Origin: Vanilla planifolia
Lineage: Eukaryota > Streptophyta > Magnoliopsida > Asparagales > Orchidaceae
Direction: 5' to 3'
Length of the DNA: 64,000 nt
Assembly: GCA_023846275.1 (NCBI GenBank)
Contig: CM043868.1
Location: 1,507,153-1,571,152, forward strand
Positions within the stretch are counted from its first letter, which is position 1. The number at the start of each line of letters is the position of its first letter. Shown one piece after another: positions 1 to 9,946 of this stretch. The notes beneath the pieces are model-generated. The model searched no databases, had not been told where the DNA came from, and saw only the letters and a list, made by a program, of their open reading frames with translations. The position numbers and the translations under genes are program-made.

Positions 1-127
1 ATGTAAGTAGTTTGATTCGTGACGAGAAGGAAAGAATCTCAAGGGTGGTATTAAAAAAAGAAATAAATTATGTTTTAATATGATATAAGTAGTTTTGTTT
101 GTGATGGGTAAGAGAATGTCACACCAA
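1..127. repeat. Degenerate direct repeat pair at window edge
   Basis: A motif of about 48 bp beginning GTAAGTAGTTTGATTCGTGA near position 4 recurs, diverged, from about position 85 (ATAAGTAGTTTTGTTTGTGA). Both copies continue into a purine-rich GAGAAGG/GGTAAGAG stretch and end in AAGG. The spacing is about 81 bp, so this may be the last two units of an array that continues to the left of the window. The function is unknown. Confidence 0.45.
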
Positions 128-139
128 GGTAGACTTATC

Positions 140-690
140 AACTTAAAATTAAGAGTACACCATAAGTATCTCTTGGTTTGAATGTCATAATCGACATAAG
201 CTATGGAGACAACCGAGGAAAGGACATTATCATTGGTCACTTCATCCAAGTAGGATTACTTGGTAGAGTGAATGGGACAGATTATTTTAAGGTCTTAAAC
301 AAAATGTTGCCATCAAATTCCCCATTTGCATGTGAAAATGAAAAGTTTCACTACCAGCCAGCTAAATGATCAACTCCTTTTTACTGAAGTTCTTGTTGTG
401 AGTTTAAATAAGGAAAATTAAGAAAAGGGAGCAACTCTTAACAAGGCTCTTGAGATGCTTCCATGAGGTATGTTTTTTCATGCTTTGACAATTCTAGAAG
501 ATGGTAAGGATCATGGTGCAAGCAAAGCTAATGAGAAATCCTCTTTCATAAGAATAATCAACTTTGGTTTCATCCTCTAACACTTAGAATTAGTTGAGGT
601 GTCCATTAGGGTTGAACTACTCATAAGGGATCTAGGTGGCTTAGAAATGACGAGTTAGTTCCAAGGGATTGAGCGAATGTTAATGTTGAT
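140..690 (+). other. Unrecognised protein-like stretch
   Basis: An ATG-started frame of 63 codons runs from 178 to 369 (start MNVIIDISYGDNRGKD). A second stretch from about 437 to 655, in another frame, is open for most of its length and reads as plausible soluble protein (for example HALTILEDGKDHGASKA). Base composition is more coding-like than the AT-rich flanks. I do not recognise either piece. It could be a decayed host gene fragment, two exons of one, or an internal part of a retroelement. No splice pair, promoter or polyadenylation signal convincingly links the two pieces. Confidence 0.25.
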
Positions 691-699
691 CTCTTCATC

Positions 700-2890
700 A
701 TGCTCATATGTATATAATTATCATATAGTACTAATATCATATAATATTTTTACATGATCTATTTATTTTCTTACTTTTCATATTTATACTCTTTCATGTT
801 TTAGTTTTTCTTATTTTTCTTTAAGAACTTGATTTTTTTCTTATGATTATTTTTCTTGCTTCATGAGATCCCATATCATATTAGATTTTTGTAGCATCAA
901 ATTATATCTTTAGATATTCATTAATAGTTAGTGAGGTTATCAAAACATCTTTCTTATCTATCACAAGCTTATTTTGAAGTACTAATAAAATTAGGTCTCT
1001 ACTTATTATTGCTATGGTTTAAAGTTTTAAAAACATGAATGAGGTTAAATGCAATCTTTATCATGTAACATTTGCCCAATATCATCCTATATGAAGTAGC
1101 AATGATAGCAAAGTCTATATCTATTATCACTCTAAATCAAGGTGTCAATGATAATAGAAGCGATATTATCACATTGAGTAGTCTTTGGATAAGTTCATAA
1201 AACAACTTTTTGTTATCTTCTTATTTTTAATATTTCTTTTGATCTTATAAATCAAGAGACTTATTTGAGTAATCATTCTCCTTCAATTATTTTTTTTATT
1301 TTATTCATTTAATGTTTTAATACTCATAGTATATATATATAACTAATACTAATATGTTATGTAATTAATCAAAACTATACAAAATTAATCAATATCATGT
1401 AACTATGCTCATGCCATAGCACATTCATGTCCTTTAGTAGGAATATAATGAATACCTTATTTACATCACAATTATTTTAGTTTGGCTATTTAATAGTTTT
1501 AAGATGCCTCTTCTAACATTTTTTTCTTTATCTTTTCCTTGCAATGCCTACATAAAAATCATCACAATTATTAGTATCTATTTACTTTTCAATCATAAGA
1601 CTTACAAAGTTTTCATGATTTATTTAAATTTTAGAACTACATGTTTCTTTATTAAAAATATTTACAAACATAGCTACAAAGAGCCTTTGATATTTCTATG
1701 AAATTCTATTACTTTTTTTTCTTAATACAACACTCATTTGTTTTAACATATGGTATATTGTGCTCTTTTAGCAGCATATGATAGTAAAGATGATTGGCCA
1801 TTCCAACTCTTATGTCTCGCTCTTGAATCTAATCATACATTACATTGGCCTTAGTGTAGTATGCTGTTCATAGGCATCATATGTGAGTCTAGATGGATAG
1901 TCCATTGCTCATCTTTCTTAAGCTAAACATGTAGTACATTAAATATAAACATATTATCGATTTTTCTCAAGAAATGGACAAATTATTCCTTCTCACTTTC
2001 TAAGGCCTACAAATATAGTATGTTAAAGAATAATGTACTATTCATTTTTTCGAGAAAAGATTAGTCTTATACAAACTATTATGTGTACTTTAAAAAAAGT
2101 TTGGGCTTAATGTAAGGTATATTCCACCCTCACTATAGTATGTGAGAAATGGATGATGACCATGACTTATTAAAATAACCCAAATCTCGTCTAATCTAAC
2201 TCTTAACTTTTGAGCAACACAAAATAAATCACAAAAGGAAGCTAAGGAATGAGAAACATAACCAAATGTTTCTTTAGCAAAATCCTTGGTTTTGAAACAT
2301 GATTGCGCCTTTTGTAAGAGGCAAAAGGGTTTTTGTTACAGCTTCTCAAACTTTTTTTGTGCAATGTTCCAAATGCTTCTCTTTCTTCCTTCACAAGCCC
2401 TTTTCAATCTCTCTCTCAGGTGATATTTCTCGAGTAAATAATTAAGCTTGGGAGAAGGGTTAATATGGATACCCTTTTAATTTCAATTAACTTTTGAAAA
2501 ATACAAATTAGATATAAAAAATTCCTCTTGCAAAACTCTTCTTAATAGTATGCACAGAAAACAAATCTGGCTACTACAACATGGAATGCATTTCAATATG
2601 CATCAAAATCTGACAATTCTCAATTTTTGATTTGCACACAACTACACATGCTCAAATCGTATTTCATAATTAAACATTTAGGGTTAGAAGAACCATAAAA
2701 TAGCCTACATATTTGTAGGTAATAGAGGATAATGGAATTAGGGTTTAAAGGAAAGCTTTAGGTTGCTTAGATAGTTAATGTAATTAGATTGAAACTATAA
2801 CAATATGTCAAATGAGATGACCTTGATGAAGATAAGGTTTTAGGATTTCCTCAGTATTTAAACCTTCCAATTAAAAATTAATAAGATTTG
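700..2890. other. AT-rich spacer, nothing recognised
   Basis: No open frame above about 65 codons and no element ends were recognised. It contains a short (TA)n run near 1,330 and long T-rich tracts. The 65-codon frame at 1,504-1,701 is a hydrophobic, T-rich shadow with no family resemblance. Confidence 0.5.
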
Positions 2891-2899
2891 GTGACTCTT

Positions 2900-3935
2900 T
2901 ATATTGTGGTTGCATGCTACTGTCCTACTATAGACGTACACATGATCATACACGTGGCAATTTATATGTTGTGGCTATGTGCCACTAGCCCATTCTAAAG
3001 CCTACAATAGATCATGAAATTGGTCGTGTATATGGTGGCGAAGTACCTTCCACGTACTTATGTGATTGTGCTTGGAAAGTAATCCATATTTCCAGTGAGG
3101 CATTGAGCATCAAATTAATCATGCCCAATGATTATGATTATATTGTGATGAAGATTGAGTGATGTCAATGGATATTGAATATTGTTCAAGTAAATTGTAT
3201 CATTAAGGTTAGTGATGGATGTATCTTTGTGATAAGTCACTTAAGAAGTTGTGATAGTTCTAATTAGTATTCTTGATCATGATATTAATCTATATTGCAT
3301 ACGTGGACTTGTTATAGTGCCTTGTCTTTTCATGTTTCTTTCATAATATAATTTGAGGATTCTCTTTTGAGCTTTCACTCACTCCCCTTATTTTTACATA
3401 TAAGATTAGAGAGTAGAAGTTTGTTTAAGAGCTAATGTTGTGGGGTTTCTTATGGTGCATCTAATAGTCTTAGTAGTTTACTTACCTTTTCCTTTAGTAT
3501 TAGAGATTTTTTTTCTTTCTATAATTATGATATTGTACTTAGTAAACTTGGGTCGTATTGGATTTTATTTGTGGACTTTGATATTTGCACATTTTATATT
3601 ATTTTAGATATGTTGGATTTGTGGCATACTAGATCAACTTTGTGTATGAGTTATCATGTATGGATTATATTAAAGGTTGCAGATCATTTTGGTATTGTGT
3701 ACAAGCTAGTGTGTTTGGTAGGTTACCTAGTCAAAGGTGAGCTAGTTTAGTATCAATTGAGTGAATAGTTGTTAGCGAACATGATTCATTTTGGGCAACA
3801 TGTTGTGAGCCAGAAGATTAAATTGAGGGATCATGACTCATAGTTTGAATGTCAAGCTTGAAGAGTAAAAGATGGTTAGCCAAGTATATTAGTTAGTGTA
3901 AGATAATGTTGCATCTGGGAAACATGAAAGAAATT
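2900..3935 (+). mobile_element. LTR-like fragment, family D (copy 1), probably Ty3/gypsy
   Basis: The stretch from about 3,250 to 3,930 matches 42,140-42,830 in the same orientation. Shared landmarks in order are: GACTTGTTATAGT and CCTTGT; a GAGCTTT...CACTC segment followed by TTATTTTTA; an AAGATT.GA.AG..AGAAG segment; and a terminal part with TTTGNATRTCAAG. This series is typical of an LTR U3/R/U5 rather than a coding region. No primer site or coding part is attached. The gypsy assignment is an inference from general LTR style and could be wrong. Neither copy is intact. Confidence 0.5.
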
Positions 3936-3989
3936 GGTAATAAAATCTAGGTGTGATAATTTGGGATAGTTTTTAGTCATTAGAAGTCT

Positions 3990-4234
3990 TGATTTGTGTA
4001 TATCCTTTGTTGGTATAAATATGACAGGTTTTTAAACAGAAGAGGCAAATGTAAAAACATGAAAATGATGTAGAAGGAGAATTAAAATCAAATTTTAGAT
4101 GTAACCTTTATATTATATATCTTTCTACATCCTACTACTATTATAATTGCATCTTAGGTTTTCTTGTGTTAAATTTATTAGTATTTCATCAAAGTTCTTA
4201 GTTATACATGGTAACATCCCTTCATAATATTTTT
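3990..4234 (+). mobile_element. LTR fragment related to the C1 LTR
   Basis: This piece aligns, with divergence, to about 11,370-11,600 inside the 3' LTR of element C1. Shared landmarks include GGCNAATGNAAAAAC, CTTTATATTRT, a TAATTGYATCTT segment and GGYAACATCC. It directly abuts the left end of C1. It is therefore the tail of an older copy of the same LTR family, or a rearranged part of C1 itself. Confidence 0.5.
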
Positions 4235-5212
4235 TATTATATATTTTGGTTATTTTAATACTAGTTTGATGATAACAAAACCATTATATTATGTCTCATA
4301 ATTCTTTTCATAAGTATTGGTTTTAGATCATGCATCTCAAGAGCAATTAGACTATTTACATGGATTGTTTAATCATATGACTCAATGAGTTTAGTGGTGT
4401 ATATGTGTTAATCCAAACTAGCACTAGAAGAAATACAAATTCAAGTAATATAATGAGAAGATTTTTACTAAGACTCTTTATTTTGGTAATTAGAATGTCA
4501 AAAATTATAAATAATTTACTTAAGATACTAGTATTTTTGTAAGGCACATATTTCATCTTATTTTATATATGTTTTCTATCTTAAAATATTGTATTCATAA
4601 TGAGTTGTAATATATGTTAAGGCTAAATTAAGTTAGATTTAAAAAGAGATTAAATTGAATAAGATTTATATTAGCTAAGCTAATCATCCTCATATGATGA
4701 ATTCATTATATATTTGGATTAGATAAAGCATTAGTCGAAGGCAACCCAAAGTAGTATGGTTTTTTTACACTTTTCGTACCAATTTGATGCATCTATCATA
4801 AAATACATTGATCATATTACTTAAGAGGTTTGATTTGATGTTTAATATTTTTTATTTTCATATACTATGTTATCACCATTCATATTAGTATGATACATTC
4901 ATAAGGAAAGGTCAAACTAAGTGATGATAGAAATTAGAATTTGTTGTTTTATCATATAAGTATGTCACCAATTATTTTAAAGGATGTGAGGAGATGAGGG
5001 TCTTCATATAGTATGATGATATTCATTATAGTGCTATGATCTATTTTTCTATTTAGTGAGAGTTTAAGGCTTGGGAAATGAGCAAGCCAATTTTGATCTT
5101 ATGACATGACATCACTTTTGTACTTTTAGGATACTATTTCACTCGAAAAGTTTAGGCTAATTTGCATCATAATAATGGGATCTCCTTATTGTGTAAATGT
5201 GGTACCTTATTA

Positions 5213-6094
5213 TTAGAAAGCTCAAAATTTAGATTTGCTTAGTTTTATTCAAATTGTATTATACGATGACCTCACTATATTTGTATGATCCATTTGTGTA
5301 GTGAAAAATGAAATTGATCAACCCTAGTGATTGGTTGAACAATGCTGTTAGTGGTGAATCATAGTTGTAAGAACCCATGGATTGTATAGTATGATCAGTT
5401 CAAAATGCGAGTAATGGCTAGTTTGACTAGCTGTTTTCAAACTATTTGAGAAAGTTTTAGAGTCATTTGAAAGTATTCTTAATTTTATATAATGCTATCT
5501 AAACATGATAGAATATATTAATATTTCATTAGAAAATATTTTGCAATAAAGTTTGATTTGATTCATCATTTTTAAGATGAAGTGTAAGGATGTGACATTT
5601 AACTTGAAACACTCTTACCCTTCCTTTTTAGAAGGTGTAATACAAAATCATAGTATATGATTTTGTATTGCACAATATTTTTAGAAAGCTCAAAATTTAG
5701 ATTTGCTTAGTTTTATTCAAATCGTACTATACGTTGACTTCACTATATTTGTATGATCCATTTGTGTAGTGAAAAATGAAATTGATCAACCCTAGTGATT
5801 GGTTGAACCATGCTGTCAGTGGTAAATCATAGTTATAAGAACCCATGGATCGTATAGTACGATCAGTTCAAAATGTGAGTAATGGCTAGTCTGACTAGTT
5901 TTTTTCAAACTGTTTGAGAAAAGAGTCATTTGAAAGTATTCTTAATTTTATATAATGGTATCCAAACATGATAGAATATATTAAGCTTCATTAGAAAATA
6001 TTTTGTAATAAAGTTTGATTTGATTCATCATTTTTTAGATGAAGAAAGTGTAAGGATGTGACATTTAGCTTGAAACACTCTTACCCTTCCTTTT
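5213..6094 (+). repeat. 416-bp tandem duplication inside the C1 5' LTR
   Basis: Copy 1 (5,213-5,628) and copy 2 (5,681-6,094) are highly similar. Both start TTAGAAAGCTCAAAATTTAG and end near CTTACCCTTCCTTTT, with an offset of 468 bp. They are separated by a 52-bp spacer holding a near-perfect hairpin. The copies are far more alike than the two C1 LTRs are to each other, so the duplication is younger than the element. Confidence 0.9.
5635..5673. other. Hairpin between the duplicated units
   Basis: The arms GTGTAATACAAAATCA (5,635-5,650) and TGATTTTGTATTGCAC (5,658-5,673) pair over 16 positions with one G-T type mismatch, around a 7-nt loop TAGTATA. The inner 12 bp on each side are perfectly complementary. 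It sits exactly in the spacer between the two 416-bp copies. Confidence 0.85.
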
Positions 6095-6304
6095 CTTGCT
6101 TGAGCTAAGTTACATATTGTTATTTCAAGTTACATCTATTACATTCTCTTTAGTATAAGTATTGAGTTTCATTACATATCATGCATTAATTCAAGTGGTG
6201 ACCTCTTATTTAATTTTTCATTAGTTATAAAAATTATTATATTAGATCTTTACTTAATTTGTTTACCTTATTATTAGGACTTATACTTGCTTTTTTTATT
6301 CTAT

Positions 6305-6584
6305 GTTATTAAGCCATTATTTTAGACTTTTATTAAGCTTATGTGTTAGCTTTTATTAAAGTGATTATAGGATTTTATTAAGCCAATATGTTGGCTTTTA
6401 TAAAATTATTATTTAGGATTTTATCAAGCCAGTGTTGTAGGTTTTTATAAAACTAGTATTACAGACTTTTATTAAGCTAACATTGTAGGTTTTTATTAAT
6501 CTAGTATTATATATTTTTATTAAGTTGGTGTTATAATATTTTATTAAGTTAATGGTATAGACTTTTATTAAGTTGTTTTAGTGG
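6305..6584 (+). repeat. 12-copy minisatellite, 23-24 bp unit (dimeric)
   Basis: About twelve successive units begin TTTTATTAAG or TTTTATAAAA. Units alternate between two types: one continues like AAGCCAATGTTGTAGG, the other like AAACTAGTATTATAGAC. The true repeating unit therefore looks like a dimer of about 47 bp. The array lies in the downstream part of the C1 5' LTR. I see no equivalent array at the matching place in the 3' LTR, where a different GTTGTAGTA/GTTGCAACA-rich stretch lies at about 11,690-11,800. Confidence 0.85.
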
Positions 6585-7023
6585 ATTACCCAACCATTTT
6601 AATGAGGGCTTGATGTAGATCTAAGTTTTGATGAAATCACTTGAAGCTTTTGTGTGTATTTTACTTTATTCACACAACAATACAAGTAGTTTTGAAAAAT
6701 CCTAATAATATTTCATAAAATAAAGTATTATAATAGCCAACAAGATTAAGAAACCTATACCTTCTATTATAAAGTCATTTGTAATTTTAAGTTGGCTTGA
6801 AAATTATAAGTTTATACAATTCAGCCTACTCCCTTCCTATAGACATCACTCTCTCTTTATTCACAACACAATTTAAGAAACTAATTGATATTTTTTACAA
6901 TATTATTTTTCTTGAATTGGAAGCATTGATTTTGTTTTATAGCTATTGAATTTGATTTAAATTTTAAATTTTCACAACTCACATCCTCTCTTATGGACAT
7001 GACTTTCCTTTTACCATAACTAT

Positions 7024-7036
7024 ATATATGAGAGAC
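7024..7036 (+). other. C1 primer-binding site (initiator-Met tRNA type)
   Basis: Seven bases after the LTR end, a sequence resembling TGGTATCAGAGC is followed by CTCGTTGCTTTTTGCAT. The match is degenerate but correctly placed. The 7,040-8,080 leader between it and recognisable gag is AT-rich and holds nothing that I can name. Confidence 0.5.
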
Positions 7037-8079
7037 TCGTTGCTTTTTGCATCTAAACAACCTAGACAAGATTCACATGATGCTACGTAATATGTTACCT
7101 AATTATGTTATCCTTATAAAAGGGGGTTCTTTAGTTCATTCATAATGTAGTATTAAATTATTAAAACCTATCTTTAGCTCATAGACAGTAATAAAATCCT
7201 TAGGTTTAAATAATATATTTATAGAAATGTCTATCCAACATGTTATAGGTTTAGAATTAAACAATTCTAAAATTATTAGATAAGTAAGAACTTTTTTAGA
7301 AGTTAAGGACTTGTACAACTTTAACATGATGGATCTTAACTTGTAAAGGAGACCATCCACACCCAATGTTACTCAAGTACATAGTAACATTGTAAGGTGT
7401 ACAAAAGTAGAGTGCATAGATTGTAAGTAAAATAAATTATAGATTCATTTGCACAAGCCAGAGAATTGGTCATGATGAATAATCCCTTCTATAATATAAA
7501 ATAAATAATGGAAGAGTTAAGCACTTTTTGGGTTATTTGGTGCTATTGTGGTTGCTAGATAATGGTTTGGGATCTTCCTATTTAAATATCTTGCTTGCCT
7601 TCACAAGGTATCCTTGGTATCACATTATCAGATAACCATTCACGACATGTTTTGTTTCAAGCAAGCTTGACAACAACACTTTATTATTTCATTCAAATTT
7701 CAGGCCTTATAATATGGTGAGTATTTATATTTATAAAGATCTTAGGAGATATAATTGTAATTTGTTATGACTAAGAATATAAAATGTTACTTAAGAATTC
7801 TAAGGGTCACATTTTATAATTCTAAAGGTCATTTAAGAATTCCAAAAGTCACTATAAAATTTTTAAAAAATATACTTTGAATTTTGCTAAAATAATGCGT
7901 TAAAAGTTGTAAGACTTTTCTAACTTGGAATAACTTAGGAAGATTTTATGAGTGTAGCTTAAAGAGTTTGATCCCTTGATAATCACTATCAAAGTCTTCA
8001 ATGATTTAGACCATCTGTCCTAGGATCAGCTACTTGGAGAACACTTGACCCATGAGATGGAGATGACAAAGAGAACAGA

Positions 8080-9130
8080 TGAAAAATGTCAACCCAAGTA
8101 AAAGAGAAAGAAGATCTACTTTTTAGGGCTGCTTCATCTATATCTAGGGATGAATCTTCTTATGATAATGAGATAGAATTTATTACTAAAAGTCTAACAA
8201 AGATATTTAAGACATGTGTAATAGGAAATTTTGTAAAGAAGAAGAAAAAAAAAGAAAGAAACCAAAGCTAATGCTCAATTCTATTAGTGTAATATCATTA
8301 GACATTATTGTCTTAAATGTCCAAAATTGTTGAATAAGAAAAACAAGTATAGAAAGAAAAGAAGGAGGAGGAGGAGGAGGAAGAGGAGAAGAAGAAGAAG
8401 AAGAAGAAGACATTGGTTGTTACTTGGAGTGACTATGAACCTTCTTCTTCATCATCTAGCCATAAGAAAAGTGAAGAGTAGAATTTTCTTTGCCTTTCAA
8501 CCAAGGAAGCTACATCTCTAAACCATATGGAAGGAAGGAAACAAGATTTTATTTGTCTTATGGCTTATTATGAAGCTTCATTTGTGAGTGAAGACTATGA
8601 GGTATCAAAACTCTCTTGAAATCAATTTGAAGGTTATTTTTTTGAATTAGTTGATGCCTTCAATTTACTTTGAAAGAAATATAAAGTATGAAGAAGTAAC
8701 ATAAACAATGTTTAAGTTTTTGTGATGAGTTAAAGAAAATAATAAAAATGCTTCATGATTTGTAATCTACTTAAGATGAGCTTGTTAGAATAATTAACTT
8801 GAATGTTAAGGAAAACTTGTCTTTGAACAGTTTAAGAATTTGCACTCAAGTTGTGTTTTTATCTCAATTCATGTTTGGTTTTTAAAAATATAGGTTTATT
8901 GATGTTATAAATAATTTTTCTTATGCTTCATCAATCACTCATAATTATTGTATGAAAAAGGGTCATGCTTCAAAGGATTGCAATATTAGATTGAATGTGT
9001 TATTTAGCTACCCTTGTTTTACTAGGGTTAAAAAGAGATATCAATGTACCTAGAAATATTGAAAATCTTAATTATCAATTGTTCAAACCCAAATTTGTTA
9101 GGGTTCTAACATTTGGTGTTTAAAATGTTG
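8080..9130 (+). pseudogene. C1 gag remnant (SIRE-like)
   Basis: Parts in order are: an acidic-serine stretch (8,086-8,215); a lysine-rich stretch leading to a zinc-knuckle-like Cys/His segment (about 8,275-8,330); a basic stretch created by a purine microsatellite (8,351-8,410); a serine-rich segment followed by a Met/Leu-Asp/Glu segment (8,430-8,620); a coiled-coil-like segment (8,640-8,830); and a second knuckle-like CxxC...H...C segment with K-K-G-H-A-S-K-D-C near 8,950-8,985. This order is that of SIRE-lineage gag. In a working element it would form the virus-like particle core. It is a multiply broken fossil; pol does not follow. Confidence 0.7.
8351..8410 (+). repeat. 60-nt uninterrupted purine run, (GGA)n/(GAA)n
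   Basis: The plus strand is all A/G from 8,351 to 8,410, built of GGA then GAA triplets. It sits just behind the zinc-knuckle codons of gag, where plant copia gag normally carries a short lysine/arginine stretch, so it probably grew by slippage from that stretch. The reverse strand reads as poly-Ser/Pro, which is a shadow. Confidence 0.9.
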
Positions 9131-9931
9131 TGTTATATGCATGCTTTCTTGATTGAATTTTGAAATAGAAAGGAACCCTTACAAACCTTGCTGATTAATT
9201 ATATGTTCATTAGTTCTTATTTGTTTCACTTTGAGTCTTTAAATTTGTTAGATGTAGACATGTAGAGATAAATATGAAATTGGATTCTACACAAGTGTTT
9301 TGTTTAATTAGTTCTTAATAATTATTCTATTTATTGTGTATCATTTAATTATGTGTAGCCTAAATAAGCTCTACTTCTCATGCATCTACATGTGTTTTTT
9401 CTTGAAATGTTTTCACTAAAAACATTCCTTATTAAAACCCATAGTCTTTATTGTTAGATTTTTCAACAAGTAGTACGTTGAACTTCGTCAATCGGGGGGA
9501 GATGACAAGAATTGATTGCTACTATTAGTTTATTTTCATTATAATTTGTTTGTAATTTTATTTGGACATGTTCAAGTCTTATGTTGTTTCATGTTTTTAC
9601 TTGTTTATCTTATTCATGTGTTGTATTCATTACAATATTTGCTAAACAGCATAGACATTTTGTTGCATAGCTAATTGCACATTTGTATTGTTCACTTTAT
9701 TACATTTTTATGCAAGTTCTTTTTATAGTTGCACCCATTATCTATTTGGTTTTTTTATTTATCTATTGATTCATAATGAAAAGAGGGAGAATAAAGTGTG
9801 AAATGAAAAACATTTATTACATCTCATTACTTAACTCTCAATTGTTTGAATTACATACACGAAGGAGAGTATTTATATGCTTGCATGTTATATCTTTTCT
9901 TTTTATTATTTGTGCAATGGTTTTGTCATCA

Positions 9932-9945
9932 TCAAAAGGAGGAGA
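9932..9945 (+). other. C1 polypurine tract
   Basis: TCATCATCAAAAGGAGGAGA lies directly before the 3' LTR start. The ...TCATCATCAAAAA-GGGGGAGA-TTG context is characteristic of plant copia elements at the pol/3' LTR junction, where it primes plus-strand synthesis. A second G-rich run (TCGGGGGGAGATGACAAG) lies near 9,492 and could be the end of the coding region. Confidence 0.75.
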
Positions 9946-9946
9946 T

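Larger units (their letters stand above)
4235..7016 (+). repeat. C1 5' LTR
   Basis: It starts at TATTATATATTTTGG, aligned to the 3' LTR start at 9,947, and ends near TTTTACCA just before the primer site. The last 450 bp align clearly with 11,750-12,207, including GATC.AGATTTGA-like, GATTAA.AA and ATTGATTTTG segments. At about 2.78 kb it is roughly 0.5 kb longer than the 3' LTR, which the internal tandem duplication at 5,213-6,094 largely accounts for. Confidence 0.65.

Noticed and set aside
8207-8521. Arg-rich and Ser/Pro-rich open frames on both strands
   Set aside because: They are created by the 60-nt purine run inside gag; composition, not a gene.
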